NCBI RefSeq assembly: GCF_900129445.1
Contig: NZ_FQVT01000001.1
Span: 744,001-808,000, forward strand
Length of the DNA stretch: 64,000 bases
DNA from: Salegentibacter echinorum
GTDB taxonomy: Bacteria; Bacteroidota; Bacteroidia; Flavobacteriales; Flavobacteriaceae
Direction: 5' to 3'
Made by a program: the position numbers and the translations under genes. How positions within the stretch are numbered: position 1 is the first letter of the stretch; every line of letters begins with the position of its first letter. Below the pieces are notes generated by a model. It was not told where the DNA came from. It made no database searches and was given only the letters and a program-made list of their open reading frames with translations. This document shows positions 44,526 to 52,549 of this stretch, piece by piece.

Positions 44526-45575
44526 CTAATTCTTCAAAGATTTCATATCAATTACAAAACGATATTTTACATCAGATTTTACCACGCGCTCAAAAGCTTC
44601 ATTGATATTCTGCATATCGATCATTTCAATATCTGAAACAATATTGTGCTCGCCACAAAAGTCCAGCATTTCCTGGGTTTCTTTAATACCGCCTATCACC
44701 GAGCCGGCAATACTTTTACGTCCGCCAATTAAGCCGCCACCGTGTACAGGATCCAAAGGTTCTATTGCGCCCACTAAAACCATAGTAGCGTCGCGTTTTA
44801 ATAAGGCAACATAAGGGTTTACATCGTGACCCACAGGTACGGTATTTAGAAGAAAATCGAAAGTACCCGCCTGTTTCTTCATGGCGTCTTCATCCTTAGA
44901 AACCAGTACTTCATCGGCTCCAAGTTCTTTCGCATCATCTGCTTTAGAAGGAGAGGTGGTAATCATCACTACGTGTGCACCAAGAGCGTGAGCAAATTTA
45001 ACCCCCATATGACCAAGGCCGCCAAGACCAATTACGCCGACTTTATCGCCTTTTTTTACATTCCAGTGTCTAAGCGGAGACCAGGTGGTAATTCCTGCAC
45101 AAAGTAGAGGGGCAGCACCTCGCGCATCAATATTTTCAGGGACTTTAAGTACAAAATCTTTATCGACAATTACCTGTTCAGAATAACCGCCAAAAGTATG
45201 ACCTCCCAGGTGCTTATCTTTACTATTGTAGGTAAGGGTAGCACCTTTCTCACAAAATTGTTCTAAATCATCTTTACAAGAGTCACATTCCTGGCAGGAA
45301 TCTACCATACAGCCCACGCCCACGAGATCACCTTGTTTAAAATTCTTTACATTTTCACCAACTTCGGTAACTTTTCCAATAATCTCATGTCCAGGTACCA
45401 CTGGGTAATTTGAATTCTTCCAATCATTTCTTACCTGGTGAATATCACTGTGGCAAACCCCACAGTAAGTAATTTCAATCTTTACATCATTTGCGGTAAT
45501 ATCCCTGCGCTCTATATCCAGAGCTTCTAAATTAGCGTCACTCGCCTGTGCGCCGTAAGCTTTTACTTTACTCAT
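44526..45575 (-). CDS. Zinc-type NAD(P)-dependent alcohol dehydrogenase (YahK/CAD-like)
   Basis: A 349-residue medium-chain dehydrogenase. The catalytic zinc ligands are in YCGVCHSDIHQV (Cys37) and PGHEIIGKV (His at about 65). The structural zinc uses CQECDSCKDDLEQFC (about 95-110). The Rossmann motif GLGGLGHMGVKFA (about 180) is of the type that suits NADP in YahK-like enzymes. It reduces aldehydes to alcohols and could clear acetaldehyde or other aldehydes. It has no neighbour in an operon. Confidence 0.93.
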   Translation of the reverse strand: MSKVKAYGAQASDANLEALDIERRDITANDVKIEITYCGVCHSDIHQVRNDWKNSNYPVVPGHEIIGKVTEVGENVKNFKQGDLVGVGCMVDSCQECDSCKDDLEQFCEKGATLTYNSKDKHLGGHTFGGYSEQVIVDKDFVLKVPENIDARGAAPLLCAGITTWSPLRHWNVKKGDKVGVIGLGGLGHMGVKFAHALGAHVVMITTSPSKADDAKELGADEVLVSKDEDAMKKQAGTFDFLLNTVPVGHDVNPYVALLKRDATMVLVGAIEPLDPVHGGGLIGGRKSIAGSVIGGIKETQEMLDFCGEHNIVSDIEMIDMQNINEAFERVVKSDVKYRFVIDMKSLKN

Positions 45576-45886
45576 AACATTTATTTTTCTTAAAATAAAG
45601 ACTATTATTTTTAATGACTATGGCTTTAACTTTTTTAACTTCAGTTTGATAACAGTATTTTTCTGAATTCGCAGATTAAGGATGGTTTATTAAGAAAAAA
45701 GTTTTTTATAATTCAAAATATTCAGTTTTTACTATTTCTTTATTCTGAAATTAAACGCTGTAAGATCAAGCGGATATTTAGGATTTTTATTTTTACATTA
45801 GGGCTTTTTAAAAATAAATTTTAAGGAACTTCTAGTTTTTTTGTGTGTAAAGATCATCGAAACTGAAGGCTAAAAAATAACAGGAA
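45576..45886. other. Intergenic spacer between divergent adh and gamma-synthase genes
   Basis: This 311-nt AT-rich stretch contains the promoters of both genes, but I see no -33/-7 pair good enough to place. There is no gene or repeat. Confidence 0.5.
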
Positions 45887-47044
45887 ATGAAAAAACAACG
45901 CGGATTAAATACTATTTGTACGCATAGTGGGGAATTGGAAGACAAACAGCATAAAGGTGCAGTTTCGCCCTTGTATATGTCAACCTCTTATGCCTTTGAA
46001 GGAGTGGAGGAGAAGCGTTACCCAAGATATTTTAACACGCCAAATCAGGTAGGTTTGGCTAAGAAAATGGCCGCCCTGGAGCATGGGGAAGCTGCGATTA
46101 TTTTTGGAAGTGGAATGGCTGCAATAAGCACATCACTCTTCGCTTTCGTTAAACAAGGAGATCACGTAGTGTTTCAGAATACATTATATGGGGGCACCAG
46201 CAATTTAATTACTGAAGAATTCGATAAATTCGGCATAGGTTACTCTTTTACAAAAAATTCTAAACCGGCATCTTTTGAAGAAGAAATAAAGGAAAATACC
46301 AAAGTGGTTTATATTGAAACTCCTTCAAATCCTTTACTTACTGTCACCGATATTAAGGCGATTGCTGAAATTTCGAAAAAACACGGCTTGGTGAGTATGA
46401 TAGATAATACTTTTGCATCTCCGGTAAATCAAAACCCCATAGATTTTGGAATTGATGTGGTTTTACACTCGGCGACAAAATATATGGGCGGACATAGCGA
46501 TATCCTTGCAGGAACTGCGATTGCTACTGAAGCTCACCTGGATAAAATATTTCAGAAGGCTAAAAATTTTGGCGGAAGTTTAAGTGATTTTACCGTTTGG
46601 ATGTTAGAACGCAGTTTAAAAACACTTGGTCTTCGGGTAAAAGCTCAAAACGAAAATGCATTGGCCCTGGCAGAATTTTTGCAAAATGAAGAAAATGTGG
46701 CTAAAGTGTATTATCCCGGATTAAGTTCTCATCCCGATCACGAATTGGCAAAATCACAAATGAAAGGTTTTGGCGGCATGCTTTCTTTTGAATTAAAAGA
46801 AGGTTTAGACCCCGATCTTTTTCAACAGAAATTAAAACTGATAAAATCTTCCATGAGTTTGGCGGGCGTAGAATCTACTATGCTTTCACCTGCAAAAACA
46901 TCTCACGCGTTATTAGCTCCTGAAGAAAGAAAAGCGCAGGGAATTAATGATGGTTTGATACGTTTTTCAGTAGGCATAGAAGAAAAAGAAGACCTAATGG
47001 ACGATTTAAAACAAGCGCTGGAGGAAGTAAAGGTTAAAGTTTAG
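45887..47044 (+). CDS. Trans-sulfuration PLP enzyme, cystathionine gamma-synthase/lyase or methionine gamma-lyase type
   Basis: A 385-residue Cys/Met metabolism PLP enzyme. GEAAIIFGSGMAAISTSLFAF (about 63), the substrate tyrosine in NTLYGGTSNL (about 98), the PLP aspartate in MIDNTFASPVNQNP (about 180) and the Schiff-base lysine in HSATKYMGGHSDIL (about 204) are all seen. The family includes cystathionine gamma-synthase (MetB), gamma-lyase, O-acetylhomoserine sulfhydrylase and methionine gamma-lyase, which cannot be told apart by these motifs. Its neighbour bshB1 needs cysteine, so a supply role is possible. The gap to the next gene is 135 nt. Confidence 0.88.
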   Translation: MKKQRGLNTICTHSGELEDKQHKGAVSPLYMSTSYAFEGVEEKRYPRYFNTPNQVGLAKKMAALEHGEAAIIFGSGMAAISTSLFAFVKQGDHVVFQNTLYGGTSNLITEEFDKFGIGYSFTKNSKPASFEEEIKENTKVVYIETPSNPLLTVTDIKAIAEISKKHGLVSMIDNTFASPVNQNPIDFGIDVVLHSATKYMGGHSDILAGTAIATEAHLDKIFQKAKNFGGSLSDFTVWMLERSLKTLGLRVKAQNENALALAEFLQNEENVAKVYYPGLSSHPDHELAKSQMKGFGGMLSFELKEGLDPDLFQQKLKLIKSSMSLAGVESTMLSPAKTSHALLAPEERKAQGINDGLIRFSVGIEEKEDLMDDLKQALEEVKVKV

Positions 47045-47179
47045 AAATTAAAGAGTAGAAAGTAAGAAATGTGTTTCTTAATGTTAGGACAGGAAGTTTT
47101 TTTCGAACTAAGAAAGTGATTATTGCAGAAAAATAATTTCTGAATATGTGTTGTTCGATTAGAAGTGAAAAATAAAAGC

Positions 47180-47896
47180 ATGAAATTAGATATATTGGCG
47201 ATTGGGGCTCATCCCGATGATGTGGAGCTAAGTTGCTCTGGTACTATCGCAAAAGAAGTGGATAGAGGAAAAAAGGTAGGAATTTTAGACCTTACCCGCG
47301 GGGAATTAGGTACTCGCGGTACTGCCGAAACAAGAGAAGAAGAAGCAAAAAACGCAGCAGAGATATTAGGGGTTTCGATGCGGGAAAACCTGGAATTTAG
47401 CGACGGATTCTTCGAAAACAATGCAGCTCATCAATTAGAAATCATTAAGGTATTAAGAAAATATCAACCTGAGATTATACTTTGCAATGCTATTGAAGAC
47501 CGGCATATAGATCACGGAAAAGGAGCTAAATTGGTTTATGATGCCTGCTTTTTAAGCGGACTTCGAAGAATTGAGACTATAAAAGACGGTGAAAGTCAGT
47601 CAGAATGGCGACCTAAACAGGTATATCACTATATACAATGGAAAAACTTAAAACCAGATGTAGTGGTAGATATTTCCGGTTATATGGACAAGAAAATAGC
47701 TTCCGTTCTGGCCTATAAAACCCAGTTTTACGATCAAAATTCTAAAGAACCCGAAACCCCAATTTCCAGCAGTAATTTCTTTGAAAGTATAACCTATAGG
47801 GCAAAGGATCTTGGTAGGTTAATAAATAAAGAGCATGCCGAGGGCTACACCGTACAAAGATTACCGGCGGTAGATTCAATTTTCGATTTAATTTAA
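47180..47896 (+). CDS. bshB1: Bacillithiol biosynthesis deacetylase BshB1
   Basis: A 238-residue LmbE/PIG-L zinc hydrolase that removes acetyl from GlcNAc-malate, the second step in bacillithiol synthesis. The zinc motif GAHPDDVELSCSGTI (about 9-23) and DRHIDHGKGAKL (about 108) are the usual ligands. The ATG at 47180 (MKLDILAIGAHPDD) matches the family N-terminus; a GTG at 47165 would add five residues and is less likely. Bacillithiol is the low-molecular-weight thiol of many Bacteroidota, and bshA and bshC must be elsewhere. Confidence 0.93.
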   Translation: MKLDILAIGAHPDDVELSCSGTIAKEVDRGKKVGILDLTRGELGTRGTAETREEEAKNAAEILGVSMRENLEFSDGFFENNAAHQLEIIKVLRKYQPEIILCNAIEDRHIDHGKGAKLVYDACFLSGLRRIETIKDGESQSEWRPKQVYHYIQWKNLKPDVVVDISGYMDKKIASVLAYKTQFYDQNSKEPETPISSSNFFESITYRAKDLGRLINKEHAEGYTVQRLPAVDSIFDLI

Positions 47897-47988
47897 AAAT
47901 AATTATTAGCTAGCTAATTGATTAAAAGAACCTTAAGCATAGGCTGGAGTAAAACTTTAAAATAGCACGAGTTTATTGACTTATTTTC

Positions 47989-48019
47989 TTTGTGAAATTG
48001 CTAAAATAGCCTACATTTG
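47989..48019 (+). promoter_or_regulatory. Promoter of tRNA-His
   Basis: TTTG (47989-47992), a 19-nt spacer and TACATTTG (48012-48019) match the Bacteroidota -33/-7 consensus. The tRNA starts 16 nt after the -7 box. Confidence 0.78.
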
Positions 48020-48035
48020 CATTCGAAATTTAAAT

Positions 48036-48110
48036 GGTGGTTGTAGCTCAGCTGGTTAGAGCGCCGGATTGTGGTTCCGGAGGTCGCCGGTTCGAACCCG
48101 GTCTTCCACC
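48036..48110 (+). tRNA. tRNA-His (anticodon GTG)
   Basis: Cloverleaf: extra 5' G (48036) opposite C73, D-arm GCTC/GAGC, anticodon arm CCGGA-TTGTGGT-TCCGG with anticodon GTG, variable AGGTC, T-arm GCCGG-TTCGAAC-CCGGT. CCA is not encoded. The acceptor arm GTGGTTG against CTTCCAC leaves two U-U mismatches at pairs 5-68 and 6-67. The unpaired G at -1 is the identity mark of tRNA-His. A terminator follows at once. Confidence 0.96.
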
Positions 48111-48117
48111 CTTATAG

Positions 48118-48145
48118 ACCCTTCAGTTCGCTGGAGGGTTTTTTT
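48118..48145 (+). terminator. Terminator after tRNA-His
   Basis: ACCCTTCAG-TTCG-CTGGAGGGT stem with a UUCG tetraloop and T7 tract. Confidence 0.92.
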
Positions 48146-48189
48146 ATTGAAAAAGGTTGTCAGTAACGGTTATTTTGACCGGATGAGAA

Positions 48190-48214
48190 GCCTGTGCTGA
48201 GCGTAGCCGAAGTG
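48190..48214. repeat. Dispersed repeat GTGCTGAGCGTAGCCGAAG
   Basis: CCTGTGCTGAGCGTAGCCGA resembles a flavobacterial interspersed repeat (CTGAGCG-AGCCGAAG core). It lies between the tRNA-His terminator and a partial copy of the tRNA end. Confidence 0.55.
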
Positions 48215-48245
48215 AAACCGGTCTTCCAACCTTATAAACCCTTCG
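48214..48245. repeat. Partial copy of the tRNA-His 3' end
   Basis: A 32-nt block matches 48094-48125 (tRNA T-arm, acceptor and first part of the terminator) at 28 positions, displaced exactly 120 nt. It starts GAAACCGGTCTTCC. The 5' part of the tRNA is absent, so it is not a working tRNA. It may be a scar of an integration or local duplication. Confidence 0.75.
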
Positions 48246-48300
48246 GGTTACCTGGAACTTAAGCTTATAATTAAATAAAGCTATTGTCATAAGAATGAAC

Positions 48301-48326
48301 TGTCATTCCGACGTAGGAGGAATCTT
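48301..48326. repeat. Dispersed repeat TGTCATTCCGACGTAGGAGGAATC
   Basis: A short element with inverted ATTCC/GGAAT arms, near identical to a repeat spread through many Bacteroidota genomes (consensus TGTCATTCCGACG-AGGAGGAATC). It sits in the repeat-rich spacer after tRNA-His. Confidence 0.65.
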
Positions 48327-48443
48327 TTCTTTAGAACTTGAGTTTTTCGACTACTGCCTAAGGTAAGATAAAGAAGAAAGGTTCTCAATAACAATCCGGA
48401 ATAGTAAGAATGCAGCGCTAAACTAAAGCCAAAGTTTTTAAGC

Positions 48444-48499
48444 TACTGCTCACTGAATATTGTTCACTGGAAGCTGTCTACTGAGACTGCTCACTGCCA
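48444..48499. repeat. Imperfect tandem repeat, units of about 13-14 nt
   Basis: Four degenerate units: TACTGCTCACTGAA, TATTGTTCACTGGA, AGCTGTCTACTGA and GACTGCTCACTGCC. All carry CTGnnnACTG. It lies about 70 nt before mazG. Together with the elements at 48190-48326 it fills the 423-nt spacer 48146-48568, where I see no gene. Confidence 0.6.
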
Positions 48500-48568
48500 A
48501 CTAATTTCCTCCCTATATTCTAAAAACCCAACTTCTATTCCTATTTTTGCTAAAAATATAGGCCTGTT

Positions 48569-49342
48569 ATGAATTCCAGAGAAAACCAATTAAAAGCATT
48601 CGATAGATTGTTAACCATTATGGATGAGTTAAGGGAGCAATGTCCCTGGGATCGCAAACAAACTATGGAATCCCTACGGCACTTAACCATAGAAGAAACT
48701 TATGAGCTGGGAGATGCTATATTGGATAATAATTTGGAGGAAGTTCGCAAAGAATTGGGTGATTTGTTGTTACACCTGGTTTTTTATGCAAAAATAGGGA
48801 GCGAAACTAAAGATTTTGATATTGCAGATGTTGCCAATGGAATTTGCGAAAAACTAATTAGCCGGCATCCCCATATTTATGGAGATGTAAAGGTAACCGA
48901 TGAAGAAGAGGTGAAAAAGAATTGGGAGAACTTAAAACTAAAGGAAGGTAAAAAAAGTGTGTTAGAAGGAGTGCCACGTTCATTACCGGCAGTAGTAAAA
49001 GCCAGCAGAATTCAGGAGAAAGTAGCGGGAGTTGGTTTCGACTGGGAAAAACCACCCCAGGTTTTTGAGAAACTTCAGGAAGAGTTACGGGAATTTCAAC
49101 ACGAAGTTGCCAGCGATAATAAGGATAAAATGGAAGCTGAATTTGGCGATGTGTTGTTCTCTATGATTAATTATGCACGCTTTCTTCGGATAAACCCTGA
49201 AAATGCGCTGGAACGTACCAACAAGAAATTTATTAGTAGGTTTCAATATTTGGAAAAGAAAGCGGCAGGTCAAAACAAGGCCTTAAAAGATATGACTTTA
49301 GCTGAAATGGATATTTTATGGACAGAAGCTAAAGGTCTTTAG
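48569..49342 (+). CDS. mazG: Nucleoside triphosphate pyrophosphohydrolase
   Basis: A 257-residue MazG that hydrolyses NTPs to NMP and PPi. Two MazG domains are visible. The first has CPWDRKQTMESLRHLTIEETYEL (about 24-46) with the EExxE metal motif, and GDLLLHLVFYAKI (about 67). The second has EFGDVLFSMINYARFL (about 190-205). The linker carries VLEGVPRSLPAVVKASRIQEKVAGVGFDW, split by the active helices. It limits misincorporation and stress nucleotides such as ppGpp. The stop abuts the convergent methyltransferase stop (TAGTTA). Confidence 0.95.
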   Translation: MNSRENQLKAFDRLLTIMDELREQCPWDRKQTMESLRHLTIEETYELGDAILDNNLEEVRKELGDLLLHLVFYAKIGSETKDFDIADVANGICEKLISRHPHIYGDVKVTDEEEVKKNWENLKLKEGKKSVLEGVPRSLPAVVKASRIQEKVAGVGFDWEKPPQVFEKLQEELREFQHEVASDNKDKMEAEFGDVLFSMINYARFLRINPENALERTNKKFISRFQYLEKKAAGQNKALKDMTLAEMDILWTEAKGL

Positions 49343-49969
49343 TTATTTCGTAAATACAATTAGATTAGGATGTATTTCCAACCTACTAAATTTTGAATGA
49401 TTTTTAATCCATTGTAAACTTTTTTCAGTATAAAAAAATACGTGGGTGGGATCATCTTTATAATACCATTTTTTGAAATTTATTGCAGGTGAATAAAGCG
49501 AAGTTTTGCAATATAATTTTCCGCCCGGATTCAATTTTTCTGCCAGGTTATTAAATTCCTGTGCGGGAAGAAAAAAATGCTCCATCACTTCGCAGCAAAT
49601 AATAAAATCGTAAGTTTTGTTCAGCACTGTGGTATACGGATGAAAAAATGGATCATATAAGGCAACCTCAAATCCTCTTTTTTCTAATTCTGTAGCGGCA
49701 ACCGGTCCGGTACCGCAACCGTAATCCAAACCCTTGTTTTTTGTTGAGAAATCCTTCAAAATTCGAGAGGTGATAGGAAGAACAAATTTTTGGTATCGGG
49801 GATCTTTTACATCGTTATTATGAGTGAGGTAGCGCGCTTTTTCTGCATTGGGTTTTATATAAAAATCGGGAGTAAGTTGAATGCCTCCACAATTATGGCA
49901 CTCAACATACTCCCGTGAATTAATACTATAAAATGCTTTGGTAGGAGCCGTGCAAAGAATACAATGCAT
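49343..49969 (-). CDS. SAM-dependent methyltransferase with N-terminal zinc ribbon
   Basis: A 208-residue class I methyltransferase. CILCTA and CHNCGG near residues 3 and 24 give four cysteines in a CxxC-n-CxxC zinc-ribbon pattern. The SAM-binding motif LDYGCGTGPVA lies at about 90 and CCEVMEHFF at about 123, followed by LNPGGKLYCKTSLY. This mix of a zinc ribbon and methyltransferase occurs in 3-demethylubiquinone-like enzymes and in capsule or O-antigen methyltransferases. The substrate is unknown. It is likely transcribed with the DUF349 gene, 8 nt upstream. Confidence 0.82.
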   Translation of the reverse strand: MHCILCTAPTKAFYSINSREYVECHNCGGIQLTPDFYIKPNAEKARYLTHNNDVKDPRYQKFVLPITSRILKDFSTKNKGLDYGCGTGPVAATELEKRGFEVALYDPFFHPYTTVLNKTYDFIICCEVMEHFFLPAQEFNNLAEKLNPGGKLYCKTSLYSPAINFKKWYYKDDPTHVFFYTEKSLQWIKNHSKFSRLEIHPNLIVFTK

Positions 49970-49977
49970 GACTCAAA

Positions 49978-52236
49978 TTAATAAAGCGTTTTTATTTTAC
50001 GCAGTTTCTCCTGCCATACCTCTAATTGCGCCTTATGATCCTCTATGTTCTTATGTACTTTTTGCACCATAGGATTATCTTGATCTGCATTAGAGAAGAA
50101 CTGCAAGTTATTCTCTAACTGGCGAATTTCAGCTTTAGTTTCTTCTATTTTCTTGGTTAGGAAATAATGTTCGTTACGCAGTTTTTTATCATCATCGACA
50201 TCGTTAATGGCTTGTACTTTATTTTCATATTTAAGCATTTCTGCCCTGGTATGATCTACATCTAATTTATTAAAAAGTTGATCTAAAACTTTATTGAATT
50301 TCCCTTCAATAAACCGCTTGTTATACGGCACCCTGCCAATATTTTTCCAATCCTCTATAAATTGCTTGATCTTTGGAAGATCTTCTTTTTTATCTCCGCT
50401 ATGCTCAAACGATCGAATTTTATCCAGAAGGGCTTTTTTCTTATCAAAAGCTTCAAACTCCTCTTTGTTCTCATCATTTCTATTTTCGTGTAACCTATCG
50501 AAATAATGGTTGCAGGCGGCTTTAAACTGTTTCCAAACTTTGTCGCTATCCTTTCTGGGAACGTGTCCAATTTTTTTCCAGTCAGCCTGGATTTTTTTCA
50601 TTAAAGGGGTCACGGTTTTAAAATCCTCACTGTCTTTATTGTCTTCAGCAATTTGTATCAATGCTTTTTTGGCCTCCAGGTTATCATACTGCTCCTTTTT
50701 AAGATTTTTATAAAAAGCATTTTTGTTACGGTTAAACTTGCGAACAGATTGTTTAAAATCTGTCCAGGTTGCTTCGTTTTTACTTCGCGGTACTTTCCCC
50801 GCTTTAAAGAAAGCTTCACGAAGTGCCTCAATCTCCTTTATTTTTTGCTGCCATTTGTTATGGCTCTTATAATCCTGGTCTGCAATCTCACGAATCTTTG
50901 CGATTATTACCTGCTTGGCTTTCCAATTTTCTTCGTATCGCTCATCTAAGGTATTAAAATATTCCTGGCGTTTATCGTGAATTTGCTTTGTAGCATTGCT
51001 AAACCTATCCCAAATATCCTCCCTAAATTCTTTGGCTACCGGTCCTAATTCTTCTTTCCACATTTTATGAAGCATTTGAAGCTCCCTAAATGCACGGTTA
51101 ATATCAGATTCCTGCACCAATTCTTCAGCACGGTCTATAACCTTTAATTTCTGCTCCAGGTTGTGTTTAAAATCCAGATCTCTAAACTCCCTGTTTAAGT
51201 GGAGAAAATCATAGAAATTTTCTACGTGGTGATGATAGGTATTCCAAACATTATTATATTTTTCCCTTGGAATTGGCCCGGCAACGCGCCAGCGATCCTG
51301 CAGGTCTTTAAAATGTTTATAAGTGGTATTTATATTCTCTTCAACATCAATAAGTCCCTTTAATTCTTCAATGATTTCCAGACGCCTTTCCAGGTTTTTA
51401 TTCAGGTCTTGCTTAAGTTGTTTATAGTATTTGTTGCGTTTTTCCTTATAATCGAAATACAGGGAATTAAAGCGTTTTTTTAATGGGGTAGAGTAGTGGA
51501 AGTCAATTATATTTCCTCCATCTGCAAGAAATTCTTCTTTTTTCTCTTCTTCTTCCTCATTGAATTTTGCCGTAAATTCGGTTCTTATTTCAATAACGTG
51601 CTCTTTGATTGCCTGCACTTTTTCCTTCTTAAGCAACCTTTCAAACTCATCTACCAATTGCTCTTTGTCCATTGCATGATAATCTTTCTGCGGAATATCA
51701 TGACGTTCTTTGGTCGTTTCATCTTCACTGTCTTCAGCTACTGAATCTTCCAATTCCTCCTGATGGCTTTTTTTGGTATTTTTCTTTTCTGAAGCTTCTT
51801 CTTCAGCTACTTCGCTTTCTTCGTCCTTCTGCTTTTCGTCTTTTGCGGCTTCAGTTTCTGCTGAGATTTTATCGCTATCTGGCCGGGTTTGCTTTCTACT
51901 TTCTTCCAGCATTGCATCCCCATCATCATCTTCCTCGCTTACCGCTTTATTTTCTTCCGAAGTATTTTTTTTATCTCCTGCTTCAGCAACTATGGCATCT
52001 TCCAGGTTATCTTCTTTAGATCTTACTTCATTTGCTCGTTCAGCAGGCGTTATAACTGCTTCTTCTCCCTTTGGAGCATCTTCTTTAGAAAATGAATTTT
52101 CCGTAGCATTTTCCTCTTTCTTTTCGTTTTCATCAGATGTTTTTTCTGCGAGCTTTTTCTCTTCCGGCTTGTTCAATTCATCTTTGGAAAACGCTTCTTT
52201 CTCTTTATCATTTTCTTGCTGAGACATATCTTTCAA
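49978..52236 (-). CDS. DUF349 repeat protein with acidic N-terminal extension
   Basis: A 752-residue protein. The first 195 residues are Glu/Lys/Asp/Ser-rich and surely disordered (for example EKEAFSKDELNKPEEKKLAE). Five DUF349 helical repeats follow from about 280 to 690, each with a W..xGx(V/I)P(R/Y)xxx motif (RWRVAGPIPREKYNNVW, ADWKKIGHVPRKDSDKVW, EDWKNIGRVPYNKRFI and two more). The C-terminus is a coiled coil (LRNEHYFLTKKIEETKAEIRQLEN). The family is linked to ribosome or RNA-binding stress functions elsewhere, but its role in Bacteroidota is not known. Confidence 0.9.
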   Translation of the reverse strand: MKDMSQQENDKEKEAFSKDELNKPEEKKLAEKTSDENEKKEENATENSFSKEDAPKGEEAVITPAERANEVRSKEDNLEDAIVAEAGDKKNTSEENKAVSEEDDDGDAMLEESRKQTRPDSDKISAETEAAKDEKQKDEESEVAEEEASEKKNTKKSHQEELEDSVAEDSEDETTKERHDIPQKDYHAMDKEQLVDEFERLLKKEKVQAIKEHVIEIRTEFTAKFNEEEEEKKEEFLADGGNIIDFHYSTPLKKRFNSLYFDYKEKRNKYYKQLKQDLNKNLERRLEIIEELKGLIDVEENINTTYKHFKDLQDRWRVAGPIPREKYNNVWNTYHHHVENFYDFLHLNREFRDLDFKHNLEQKLKVIDRAEELVQESDINRAFRELQMLHKMWKEELGPVAKEFREDIWDRFSNATKQIHDKRQEYFNTLDERYEENWKAKQVIIAKIREIADQDYKSHNKWQQKIKEIEALREAFFKAGKVPRSKNEATWTDFKQSVRKFNRNKNAFYKNLKKEQYDNLEAKKALIQIAEDNKDSEDFKTVTPLMKKIQADWKKIGHVPRKDSDKVWKQFKAACNHYFDRLHENRNDENKEEFEAFDKKKALLDKIRSFEHSGDKKEDLPKIKQFIEDWKNIGRVPYNKRFIEGKFNKVLDQLFNKLDVDHTRAEMLKYENKVQAINDVDDDKKLRNEHYFLTKKIEETKAEIRQLENNLQFFSNADQDNPMVQKVHKNIEDHKAQLEVWQEKLRKIKTLY

Positions 52237-52549
52237 TGTTAAGGTTCTTAAAAATTCTAATTATCCTGAAAGATAGTAACTCCACTAAAATTGGGCAAAC
52301 AATTCTGTTTTTTTGTACTATTTAGAATTCGTCTATTTCAGTATAAATGAGATTAAAAATTCTTGAAAATATCGTAAAATTTTTCAGTGTTGAAAGAATT
52401 TAGGGCACTGACTAAATAACCTAAAAATTCTGTATTATTTTAAGTGTTTAGCTGAAGAAAAAATGGAAATAAAAATAGAATGATGTAAATGAATCAAAAT
52501 TAAAAACCTCTGGGATTTCAAGATTTATTTATCTGGAAGCGATTTAATT
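52237..52549. other. Intergenic spacer between DUF349 and aroE
   Basis: This 313-nt AT-rich stretch between two minus-strand genes holds no gene or strong hairpin that I can see. The DUF349 promoter must be in its left part. Confidence 0.5.

Noticed and set aside
51773-52222. Plus-strand 149-aa Ser/Phe-rich frame over the DUF349 leader
   Set aside because: Mirror of the Glu/Lys-rich codons on the other strand (GAA/AAA read as TTC/TTT); no start context or family resemblance.
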